DNA of 64,000 nucleotides from Chryseobacterium ginsenosidimutans (GTDB lineage: Bacteria; Bacteroidota; Bacteroidia; Flavobacteriales; Weeksellaceae), in NCBI RefSeq assembly GCF_030823405.1, contig NZ_JAUSXC010000001.1, positions 1,843,001-1,907,000 on the forward strand, written 5' to 3'. Under the pieces are notes generated by a model. That model was not told where the DNA came from. It saw only the letters and a list, made by a program, of their open reading frames with translations, and searched no databases. The position numbers were made by a program, and so were the translations under genes. Below, piece by piece: positions 45,121 to 52,448 of the stretch (positions within the stretch are counted from its first letter, which is position 1; each line of letters begins with the position of its first letter).

Positions 45121-45834
45121 ATGGAAGCACAATATAACTTTCAAATGAAGCCGAAAAGTGATAAGAATGATTGGGAAAAGGTGGAAATCTTTTCCCAATT
45201 CTATTGCGAGAGAACGACAGCAATACGGTATGCAAAAAGTCTTTCAAGAAAATTCAAATCAGAAATCCGCCTTACAGAGGGAAAAGAACCTTTCAAAACA
45301 AGCGGAACATACATTTACGAAAACAACAATTATACAACAAATATTATGGCAAATTGGTGCAACAATAAAGTAACATTCACAGGAAATCGAGAGGTTTTGG
45401 ACAAAGTCTCGAATGTATTTCAAGAAATGATAGAAAAGGAAACTAAGGGAAATATTGGGCAACTGCCCGATTTTGTCAAGAGCAAAAACGGTTACTTCTG
45501 TGAAATTTATCGAAGTGAAACAGATGAATGTTCTTTCCATTATGAGACAAGATGGAGCCCAAATATCGAAGCATTATGGATTGTTGCAAATCATTACGAT
45601 GTCGGATTTGTATTGGATTACGAAGAATCTGGCTGTATGGTTTTTGGCAAGACCATATGCGAAAACCAAATCTTACAGGATTATTTTCTCAATCAATGTG
45701 ACTTTCAAGACTTCATCTACAATGTAGATACAGATTGTTACGAATTCGAAGGTGAAAATTACGATTACAAAGAGGAGATTATGAGAATCCTATTAGACAG
45801 GAAAATAAATAATAACAAACAAAAAATTGCATAA
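45121..45834 (+). CDS. Element-associated protein with DUF1281/Api92-like C-terminal part
   Basis: A 237-residue protein. Residues 1-70 form a short domain seen in Bacteroidota elements. From residue 76 (MANWCNNKVTFTGN) the sequence looks like the DUF1281/Api92 family, whose members usually begin there, so this may be a fusion. No catalytic motif. An upstream in-frame start at 45067 lies inside ssb and is rejected. Stop and next start are adjacent (TAAATGA). Confidence 0.55.
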   Translation: MEAQYNFQMKPKSDKNDWEKVEIFSQFYCERTTAIRYAKSLSRKFKSEIRLTEGKEPFKTSGTYIYENNNYTTNIMANWCNNKVTFTGNREVLDKVSNVFQEMIEKETKGNIGQLPDFVKSKNGYFCEIYRSETDECSFHYETRWSPNIEALWIVANHYDVGFVLDYEESGCMVFGKTICENQILQDYFLNQCDFQDFIYNVDTDCYEFEGENYDYKEEIMRILLDRKINNNKQKIA

Positions 45835-46278
45835 ATGAAAACATCACTTCAACAAACAGAATATTTACTGATAAAATCAATGACCAACAGTGAATGGGAT
45901 AATGGCGATTTTGCCATTATCCACATTACGGGAGAATGGAAAGAAATCCAAAAGAAAAGGCTCGAAGCCGTAAAGCCTTTGGAAAATGACTATGATTTAA
46001 AATGGCTGAATTATGCCGATACCAATGTAGAGTTTTTCAAATTTTCGGAAGAAAATTATCCCTAAGTTGAAGAATGGCTTTCGGAGAGAAGCAGGATTTT
46101 TATCGAATTGGAAAAAGAGGATTTGAAAAAATTTTTGCAACCCGAAAATAATCTGAATTGCTACCAAATGCAAGTCTATAAAAACGGAAATGCCATTTAC
46201 AACGCTTTTGGAAAACAGACAGGCGAAGAATTTTGGACAGAAGAATTTTCATTATATCAATTAACTCAACAACAATGA
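45835..46278 (+). pseudogene. Accessory gene interrupted by an in-frame TAA
   Basis: The frame starts at 45835 and stops at a TAA (46063-46065) after 76 codons. The same frame then continues without a break for another 70 codons (VEEWLSERSRIF to YQLTQQQ), ending at 46276-46278. The downstream part has normal codon use and charged helical character. A nonsense mutation of one 147-codon gene is the simplest explanation. No family name. Confidence 0.65.
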
Positions 46279-46482
46279 GAGTAACAGACTTAAACGGTTG
46301 CAAGATTAAAGTAACCAATCTTGATGAAGCTATCCAAATTACAGCAGAGTAAGGAATATGAACATACAAACAAAGAATTTTCAGAATTAGATAAAAGACT
46401 GAGAAGGTTTTGGAAAGATATGTACGGAAAACTACTAAAATCAAAACAATATGAGCAATCTCGCAGACAAAACGGAGTATAA
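46275..46482 (+). pseudogene. Small accessory gene with a +1 frameshift
   Basis: The frame from ATG 46275 reads MRVTDLNGCKIKVTNLDEAIQI and ends soon after. Skipping one base near 46341 opens a second frame that reads QQSKEYEHTNKEFSELDKRLRR and continues to a stop at 46480-46482. The pieces together resemble short Bacteroidota element proteins with a helical C-terminus. One extra base probably broke the gene. Confidence 0.55.
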
Positions 46483-46693
46483 AGCATTGAACATTATTGC
46501 CAAAATGGTAAAACAATATGAAAAATTACACTATTTGGATATGACCAAAGAAGATGATTGGAATGCCACAAACGCAAGAAACCTATTACAGAGCATTATT
46601 CAAAATAATGAATATAAAATTAATTATAACAGAAATAGTAAAAAATCAATTTTAAAAACAAAATTATGCAAACCAATTTTTTCAGACAGATAG
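46451..46693 (+). CDS. Small hypothetical protein before PRTRC E
   Basis: An 80-residue frame beginning MSNLADKTEYKALNIIAKMVKQYEKLHYLDMTKEDDW (key start only), with helical character to about residue 55, then a Lys-rich tail that overlaps the PRTRC E gene by 28 bases. The tail may be read-through after loss of a stop. No family recognised. Confidence 0.4.
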   Translation: MSNLADKTEYKALNIIAKMVKQYEKLHYLDMTKEDDWNATNARNLLQSIIQNNEYKINYNRNSKKSILKTKLCKPIFSDR

Positions 46694-47208
46694 GCAAACT
46701 CAATCTTACAGGAGATTTGCAAATCACACTCCGACAAGGGGCAGAAAACAGTTTCGTTCTTTCCGTATTGCTCAACAATGAGCAATGCGGAGACGAGGCA
46801 AGGAAAACGATTCCGCCACTCAATTTAAGGGGGACAGCGGAAGAATTGGACAACGGATTTTTTGAAAGTATTTCGACACCATTGCAGACCGCATCGGGCT
46901 TAATGGTAGATATGGAAAGTTTTATGAAACAGGTCGAAGAAGCCAAGAAGAAATCGGCAATGGAAAAGGAGAAATCCGACAAGGAGAAAAAAGAAAAGGA
47001 AGGCAAAGATAAAAAGTACAAAGAAGCCTTGCAAAAAGCCGAAGAACTCGAAAAAGACGGCAAATACAAAGAAGCGTGGTCAGCTCTTCCAAAAGTATCG
47101 GAATTTCCCGATTATGCTGAAATCATCCGCAAAAAGCAGGATGAATATGAGAAACATTTTGCACCAAGCCTATTCTCTGAAACGACCAATGAAAATGTTG
47201 AATCTTAA
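46666..47208 (+). CDS. PRTRC system protein E
   Basis: A 180-residue protein matching the PRTRC E family by its N-terminal MQTNFFRQIGKLNLTGDLQITL and by its position before PRTRC C. A Lys/Glu-rich stretch (about 105-150) is probably coiled coil. PRTRC (ParB-related, ThiF-related cassette) proteins occur on plasmids and mobile elements; the role of E is unknown. The next gene starts 12 bases after its stop. Confidence 0.78.
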   Translation: MQTNFFRQIGKLNLTGDLQITLRQGAENSFVLSVLLNNEQCGDEARKTIPPLNLRGTAEELDNGFFESISTPLQTASGLMVDMESFMKQVEEAKKKSAMEKEKSDKEKKEKEGKDKKYKEALQKAEELEKDGKYKEAWSALPKVSEFPDYAEIIRKKQDEYEKHFAPSLFSETTNENVES

Positions 47209-47219
47209 AAATATTATAA

Positions 47220-47438
47220 ATGTTACTTGCAACCCTATTAGACCGAGTTTTTATACTCAAAGATAACGGACAGGAAATACGTTTACCTGACCCTGAACCA
47301 AAATGGAGCGTAGAATCAGTAATGAACTTTTACGCCAACACGTACCCGATACTGACCACTTCAAAAATTTCAGCACCGAAAATCAAGGATGATGCTGTTG
47401 AATATCAATTTGAAAGTGTGATGGGAACAAAAGGATAA
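47220..47438 (+). CDS. PRTRC system protein C (ubiquitin-like)
   Basis: A 72-residue protein of the PRTRC C family, described as having a ubiquitin-like fold. It begins LLATLLDRVFILKDNGQEIRLPDPEP and ends in GTKG, so the C-terminal glycine is exposed without any processing, as a modifier activated by an E1-like enzyme would need. It lies between PRTRC E and F. Confidence 0.8.
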   Translation: MLLATLLDRVFILKDNGQEIRLPDPEPKWSVESVMNFYANTYPILTTSKISAPKIKDDAVEYQFESVMGTKG

Positions 47439-47528
47439 TAAATAGTTGATGGTTTTTGGTTGACAGTTGATAGAATTACAATCTAAAAGCTAACAACCAT
47501 CAACCATAAACTGACAAACAAAAATAAA

Positions 47529-48704
47529 ATGAATGCAACGAAAAACCATATCGGGGACAATTCAACCTCCCGAAGAAAAAAAACAAAGGCAACTTCACTT
47601 ACAATTGAGGGAATACGCACAATGGATGCATCAGATAAAAGACAGTTCGGAAGTTCAGAAAGACCAACGGAAATCCGTTCCAATCTCCCAACTTCCAATG
47701 CTTTTCTGAGAACCTGCTTTATGCCGAAATTAAAGGAGAATGAAATAACAATAACACAGGGCAAACGTAAGTCTGCTAAAACAGAAAGGGATTTTTATAA
47801 GTCCCTTTCTCAATTAGCAAAGCATTATGATATAACCCCAATGCCGACACAGCATTTTAATTATCCATACAATATCAGCCTTGCTTTGAGAGATATTGAA
47901 ACGCAGTTGAAAACCAAGACTGAAAATTGGCAGAGTGTTAGGCTGATAGAAAAAGGGAGTAAGACTTGCTTTGCAATAGAAGAAAGATGCAACACAGGGG
48001 CAACCTTGTTTTATGTTCCCGTCGTACCGCTTTATCAATTGCTCCGCAATAAGGTACACAGAAAAGCAGCTTGCTTACTATTGTCCGTATGCACTTATCT
48101 GTATAGAAATGTAGATATTCCATATTACAGACAGGAAGATTCTTATCTCTATTGGAATTACGAAATGCTTACTGATTGGATAGAGCAGGACGAAGAAATA
48201 GAAGATAACCACATCTGCAAAAAAGAACTTCAACGGGCGGAAATCATCGGAGATATGATGGGACAAAAAATTTCCAATGCTAAGAATCTTCTTTTTTTTG
48301 AGCAACGCTTGAAACGTTTTATACCGAAAAACAGGTTTGATAAAGAATGCCTTCAATTGGCAGAAAAAACCTTTAAACTTTATTGTGATTACCCTAATGA
48401 AAGCATTTTCAGAAATGCCCACTATAATAATGCAAACAAGCCCTCAGAAATGGAGGGAGATGACAATTATAATGAGGAAACTGTTATCGCAATGGATAAA
48501 TATATTTCCTTTTTTGCCGAGAGTGACGGATTGATTTATGATAATCTAACGAGTATGGTCAATAATGAGTTCAACGAATATGCTGAAACACAGCAACCAA
48601 TGATTTTTAAAACCTTTGACGGAAGTGATATATTGGATAAAAACCTTGATTTTGAAAATCAGTTGTTTAAGGTCTTAAACGAATTGTGCCGATTGCTCAA
48701 CTAA
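47529..48704 (+). CDS. PRTRC system protein F-like
   Basis: A 391-residue protein placed between PRTRC C and B as in other PRTRC cassettes, with a basic Ser/Thr-rich N-terminus (about 1-60) and helical, acidic C-terminal part. The family assignment rests on gene order and general pattern; no catalytic motif was seen. Confidence 0.62.
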   Translation: MNATKNHIGDNSTSRRKKTKATSLTIEGIRTMDASDKRQFGSSERPTEIRSNLPTSNAFLRTCFMPKLKENEITITQGKRKSAKTERDFYKSLSQLAKHYDITPMPTQHFNYPYNISLALRDIETQLKTKTENWQSVRLIEKGSKTCFAIEERCNTGATLFYVPVVPLYQLLRNKVHRKAACLLLSVCTYLYRNVDIPYYRQEDSYLYWNYEMLTDWIEQDEEIEDNHICKKELQRAEIIGDMMGQKISNAKNLLFFEQRLKRFIPKNRFDKECLQLAEKTFKLYCDYPNESIFRNAHYNNANKPSEMEGDDNYNEETVIAMDKYISFFAESDGLIYDNLTSMVNNEFNEYAETQQPMIFKTFDGSDILDKNLDFENQLFKVLNELCRLLN

Positions 48705-48748
48705 TCTGTGCATACACGGCGCAAATAATTCAATTATAAAAACAAGCT

Positions 48749-49495
48749 ATGAGAAATACAGCCAATACAATTAAGAACGAAGAAACCGACATAACCAATA
48801 ATTTTGGAACACTTTACTATCCTAAATCAGCACTGGTCTTTTATGAGACAGAAGATTATAATCGCGATGGTTATGTTGAACATTTTGATATTGACCCTAA
48901 TGGAAACCCTGTCAATGCCCACCCTTTGACTGTAAGGGAGGCACAACGACTCTCCAAATCTTTAAATATTCAAAATAAGAAAGAAAAAGATTTTCTAAGA
49001 CCAAGTGGTATTATTTCTGAAACTGTACTATTTATAGATACATCGGAAAATGGAAAAGTGGTCTGGTACACAAAAGCACAGGAACGACAGTTACTATTTA
49101 CCGAAAAGCTTTCCATTCCAAATGGTTTAGCGAATGTGCCACCTTTGCTATGGTGTGCCAATAAGCAGGGAATGAAAATATTCGCATTGGAGACAGACCA
49201 ACGCCCCAATACAGATACACCACTATTTCACGCTCCGTTCTTTAATGTTTACGAAAGCGGAAGTGTTTGTATGGGAACGGTCGACGTAAACATTAAAAGT
49301 TCCGCATCACTCGAAGAGTTTACTAAGAAATGGGAAAACTATTTTTTCAATTCTTATTTCAGCCATTTGGTCAACAGCCATAATCCGATTAAAGGAAACT
49401 TGGTAATCCTTTGGAAAAGCCTTATTGATTCAAAAGAGCCGTTTCCGACAGATATTCTAATCAATTCAAATCTAACTTTAAAAAATCTACTCTAA
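48749..49495 (+). CDS. PRTRC system protein B (E2-like)
   Basis: A 248-residue protein of the PRTRC B family, which has been related to E2 ubiquitin-conjugating folds. The segment FFNVYESGSVCMGTVDV carries a Cys near residue 174, at the site expected for the E2 thiol. Its stop overlaps the ThiF gene by one base (TAATG), so E2-like and E1-like proteins are probably made together. Confidence 0.78.
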   Translation: MRNTANTIKNEETDITNNFGTLYYPKSALVFYETEDYNRDGYVEHFDIDPNGNPVNAHPLTVREAQRLSKSLNIQNKKEKDFLRPSGIISETVLFIDTSENGKVVWYTKAQERQLLFTEKLSIPNGLANVPPLLWCANKQGMKIFALETDQRPNTDTPLFHAPFFNVYESGSVCMGTVDVNIKSSASLEEFTKKWENYFFNSYFSHLVNSHNPIKGNLVILWKSLIDSKEPFPTDILINSNLTLKNLL

Positions 49496-50304
49496 TGATA
49501 CAATCTGAAAAAACAAAAGTCCATTTTACCGATGATAGCCTTTTAAATCCTACCAATCCTGTAATGGTAAACCTCATAGGTGCAGGTGGTACAGGTTCTA
49601 AAGTATTGACCGCCTTGATCGAAATGAACCATTCATTGATTGAATTGGGACACGCAGGATTACAGGTGCGGTTGTGGGATGATGATATTGTCACAGAAGC
49701 GAATCAAGGCAGACAGCGTTTTGCAGAATGTGAAGTAGGATTACCAAAGGCAGTTGCACTGATAAATCGGGCAAACCGATGGTCTGGAACGAATTGGAAA
49801 GCCGAAGTCAGAAAGTTTGAAAGAGATTCTTTAGGAAGAATCCAAGAGAATATGCAGTCCGCAATTTATATGTCGTGTGTTGATAATGTCAAATCACGAT
49901 TTGAAATTGCTGATATTCTGAATGAATTGAAAGAGGGTAGGAGATTATACAGAAACCAGGCTAAATATTGGATGGATTTTGGCAACAACCGATATTCTGG
50001 ACAGGTTTTGCTTTCTACAGTTGAGAATATAAAACAACCTGATTCCGAAAAATATCAAACAACGTCGAATCTTCCTTATGTGACGGAAGAATTTGGAGAA
50101 CTGCTTTTGCAGTCTGAAACGCAAGATGATACACCAAGTTGCAGTTTAGCAGAAGCATTAGAAAAGCAGGATTTGTTTATTAATTCTACATTAGCACAAA
50201 TGGGATGTTCTCTATTGTGGAACTTGTTTCGCAACGGACTGACTGAAAACAGAGGTTTTTTCCTTAATCTAAAAAATTTCCATTCTCAACTGATAAAAAT
50301 ATAA
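49495..50304 (+). CDS. PRTRC ThiF-family E1-like enzyme
   Basis: A 269-residue ThiF/E1 fold. The nucleotide loop is VNLIGAGGTGSK (residues 26-36), followed by DDDIVTEANQGRQRF with the adenylation arginines and a VDNVKSRFEI segment. A cysteine in PSCSLAEAL could be the thiol acceptor. It would adenylate the C-terminal Gly of the Ubl protein PRTRC C. It ends the + strand mobile-element series. Confidence 0.82.
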   Translation: MIQSEKTKVHFTDDSLLNPTNPVMVNLIGAGGTGSKVLTALIEMNHSLIELGHAGLQVRLWDDDIVTEANQGRQRFAECEVGLPKAVALINRANRWSGTNWKAEVRKFERDSLGRIQENMQSAIYMSCVDNVKSRFEIADILNELKEGRRLYRNQAKYWMDFGNNRYSGQVLLSTVENIKQPDSEKYQTTSNLPYVTEEFGELLLQSETQDDTPSCSLAEALEKQDLFINSTLAQMGCSLLWNLFRNGLTENRGFFLNLKNFHSQLIKI

Positions 50305-50306
50305 AA

Positions 50307-50335
50307 AACCGCCTGACCAAAAGTTGGGCGGCAAA
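50307..50335 (-). terminator. Rho-independent terminator of the minus-strand metal-resistance series
   Basis: On the minus strand, a 9-bp stem (CCGCCTGAC with GTTGGGCGG on the plus strand, two G-T pairs) around a 5-nt loop is followed by GGTTTTTTAT. It lies about 350 bases past the stop of the GDCCxxCSYG gene. Confidence 0.6.
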
Positions 50336-50474
50336 AATGCAATTCCTCCCTGCGGTCGGAAACGTATTTTTGCGGAAAGCGGAACAACCCCATTTCTAAA
50401 ACAATTCCGGACTTTGGCTTTGGTTTGTTTTAGAAAAAAGGTTGTAAGTATTAACTGACTATAGAAAACTCGTT

Positions 50475-50522
50475 GTGCATAGTTTCAATTAAGCATTAAA
50501 ATAGTTAGTTGAAACTATGCAC
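50475..50522. repeat. Inverted repeat 1 of a palindrome cluster
   Basis: GTGCATAGTTTCAA (50475-50488) and its exact complement TTGAAACTATGCAC (50509-50522) with a 20-nt spacer. Confidence 0.7.
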
Positions 50523-50564
50523 TTTCAGTGCAAGAATTTCAGTTTCTATAAATTTTTTATTCGA

Positions 50565-50622
50565 CACAGATGCACAGATAATAAAATGAATTTTTTAATA
50601 TTTTATTATCTGTGCATCTGTG
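50565..50622. repeat. Inverted repeat 2, 23-bp perfect stem
   Basis: Arms of 23 bases, from CACAGATGCACAG at 50565 to 50587 and the exact complement at 50600-50622, with a 12-nt AT-rich loop, followed by GAGTTTTTT on the + strand. It can act as a terminator for the convergent genes on both sides. Confidence 0.8.
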
Positions 50623-50632
50623 GAGTTTTTTA

Positions 50633-50678
50633 AACGAATTTCATTCGTTGTTCAAATCTATGGACTGAAAGTCCATAG
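50633..50678. repeat. Inverted repeats 3 and 4 of the palindrome cluster
   Basis: AACGAAT, TTC, ATTCGTT at 50633-50649, then CTATGGACT, GAA, AGTCCATAG at 50658-50678. Both are perfect and have 3-nt loops. With the two larger repeats they make four hairpins in a row just before the minus-strand GDCCxxCSYG gene end. Confidence 0.65.
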
Positions 50679-50686
50679 TGGTTTAG

Positions 50687-50896
50687 TTATTTACAACAAG
50701 CATTTCCCTCTTGAATAGGTGGGCACTTTACTGTACCGTAACTACAAAACACGCAACAATCTCCCTTTATAGGTTTTAGAGTTGTTTTGCAACTCTCACA
50801 CTGATAGAAAAATTGACAAGCATCAGTTGGCATTTCTTCGGATTTCTTATGTCCGCAGGTTGGACAAGTTATTTCGGATATTAAAATGATGTCCAT
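50687..50896 (-). CDS. Small GDCCxxCSYG zinc-ribbon-like protein
   Basis: A 69-residue Cys-rich protein with CPTCGHKK, YQCESC and GDCCVFCSYG then KCPPIQ, a family found next to mercury-transport genes in Bacteroidota and others. The paired cysteines suggest zinc or mercury binding; biochemical role unknown. Its start overlaps the stop of the MerTP-like gene by one base. Confidence 0.7.
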   Translation of the reverse strand: MDIILISEITCPTCGHKKSEEMPTDACQFFYQCESCKTTLKPIKGDCCVFCSYGTVKCPPIQEGNACCK

Positions 50897-51498
50897 TATG
50901 AAATAATTTTGCTTTTTAGTGATTTGTAACCAGTAGAGTTGATAGCTTTTTCGATTTGCTCGATGCTGGTTTGTTTGTTGTCGAACTTTACAATTGCGTT
51001 GCCTTTTTCGTAAGAAACAATAACTTCAACAATGCCTTTTAGTTTGCTAATTTCTGTCTTTACATGATGTTCACATCCTGAACAAGTCATTCCTTTAATA
51101 GTAAATTCAACTTTCTGAATTTTAGAAGTCGAAGTAACAATTGCCGTGATTTTTGTCTTCGGAACAAAGATGTGAGCATAACTCGGAAATGATAGAAGTA
51201 AAACTGATATTACGGTAATACTTCCTAACAATGATTTCGTTTGCATAAAATTTTGTTTTTGATTTGTTTCACAATTACAGTCAATTTGTTTTTGAGGTTT
51301 CAGTTTTTGATACCAAGCAAAGCCAAGAACTAAAACAGTCATACCAATAAAATAAGGTCGAAAAGGTTCGAGCCACGAAAAGGTAGAAGCAATTCCGCTT
51401 GAACCCGCAACTATAGCCAAAATTGGCGTAATACAGCACAAGGACGAAGCAATTGCTGTCAAAAGTCCTGCACCGATTAATTTTTTTTCTGTTTTCAT
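50896..51498 (-). CDS. MerTP-like mercuric-ion transporter (MerT-MerP fusion)
   Basis: A 200-residue protein. The N-terminal half has three membrane helices with the MerT Cys pair SSLCCITP (C21, C22) and a cytoplasmic CNC motif; the C-terminal half is an HMA domain with MTCSGC, the MerP metal site. It would carry Hg(II) into the cytoplasm. No MerA is visible in the window, so the mercury set is partial or the protein serves another soft metal. It overlaps the ArsR-type gene by four bases. Confidence 0.83.
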   Translation of the reverse strand: MKTEKKLIGAGLLTAIASSLCCITPILAIVAGSSGIASTFSWLEPFRPYFIGMTVLVLGFAWYQKLKPQKQIDCNCETNQKQNFMQTKSLLGSITVISVLLLSFPSYAHIFVPKTKITAIVTSTSKIQKVEFTIKGMTCSGCEHHVKTEISKLKGIVEVIVSYEKGNAIVKFDNKQTSIEQIEKAINSTGYKSLKSKIIS

Positions 51499-51869
51499 AT
51501 TGCTTCCAAAATTTTGTTTTCGTTAAGGATTTTGAAAAAAGGTTTGAGCATTTTTTCATACTCTTTTGCCAACGAATAGAAAATAGTTTGCGCTTGTCTT
51601 TCCGTTTCAATGAGTTTTCTGTCTTTGAGTTTTCGCAAGTGCTGAGAAACTGCCGAAATGGTCATACTGAGAATATCGCTTAGGTCGCAAACACAAAGTT
51701 TCTTTTCTTCATAAAGAAGAAAAAGTATTTTCAGTCTTACATTGTTACCCGCTAACTCAAGTCCGCTGGATAAATAATCAACTGTCCCTTTGATTTCACT
51801 AATCCGGTCTTTGCAACGCATTATCTGCTTAACGTCCGCCTGCTGCCTTATACAAGAAAGATTATCCAT
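51495..51869 (-). CDS. ArsR/SmtB-family metalloregulator
   Basis: A 124-residue winged-helix repressor when started at MDNLSCIRQQ. The metal-binding motif KKLCVCDLSDIL in the alpha-3 helix (CVC) is typical of ArsR-type arsenic or lead/cadmium sensors; the recognition helix follows (TISAVSQHLRKLKDRKLI). N-terminal cysteines (C6, C19) could add ligands. It lies upstream of MerTP in the same strand and probably controls it. A longer upstream start at 51887 is less likely. Confidence 0.82.
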   Translation of the reverse strand: MDNLSCIRQQADVKQIMRCKDRISEIKGTVDYLSSGLELAGNNVRLKILFLLYEEKKLCVCDLSDILSMTISAVSQHLRKLKDRKLIETERQAQTIFYSLAKEYEKMLKPFFKILNENKILEAI

Positions 51870-51928
51870 AAGTACAAAGATAAGCAAATTGTTTATTTAA
51901 GCAAATACTAAAATACAAAAACATCTTT

Positions 51929-52348
51929 TTATACATTTTCATAAAAGGATAAAAGATTTCCGTATAAGTCTAATGCTGCAAATTCTCTTGTGCCATAATA
52001 GGTACTTTCTATCTCTGTTTTTTCATTGTGAAGCACCTCTTTTTCTTTTAGCTCTTTATACAGCTCTTCAACTCCTTTTACTTCAATTCTGCAACTGTGT
52101 GTTCCTGCTAAAAAGCTTTCTGCCCCACTACTAATCGGTTTTAGAAATAGAAAAATGCTTTTCCATTTCCAACTATAATTGCAGGAAGCCCACAAATGCA
52201 GTTCTATGTTGCCCCGAACCAAAATTGCAAAAGTGTCTTCCTTGTGCCGACAATCAAAACCAAATTTGTCTTTGTAAAATTGAACTGCTTTGTCAATTTC
52301 CCTGACAGGAAATGCGGGTGTTGCCTTTATCAGTTCTATCATTGTCAT
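51929..52348 (-). CDS. Glyoxalase/bleomycin-resistance (VOC) protein
   Basis: A 139-residue VOC-fold protein resembling bleomycin-binding proteins: MIELIKATPAFPVREIDKAVQFYKDKFGF at the start, ELHLWAS, and TYYGTREFAALDLYGNLLSF at the end. It would sequester or modify a small molecule. It is separated from the metal genes by 100-base gaps and its promoter was not found. The start at 52342 (second Met) is equally possible. Confidence 0.75.
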   Translation of the reverse strand: MTMIELIKATPAFPVREIDKAVQFYKDKFGFDCRHKEDTFAILVRGNIELHLWASCNYSWKWKSIFLFLKPISSGAESFLAGTHSCRIEVKGVEELYKELKEKEVLHNEKTEIESTYYGTREFAALDLYGNLLSFYENV

Positions 52349-52448
52349 GTGCAATTTTAAATTGTAATATTGTGGTAAATAGTTGAGACAGCTCAAACGG
52401 ATTGAAAAAACGTTTTCGGTTTCCTGGCTTAGCTGTTTATCCTTTGTT

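Noticed and set aside
38118..50304. Integrative conjugative element
   Set aside because: RteC and an excisionase-like gene are present, but no integrase, relaxase or tra gene was seen, and the Rep/iteron module favours a plasmid backbone.
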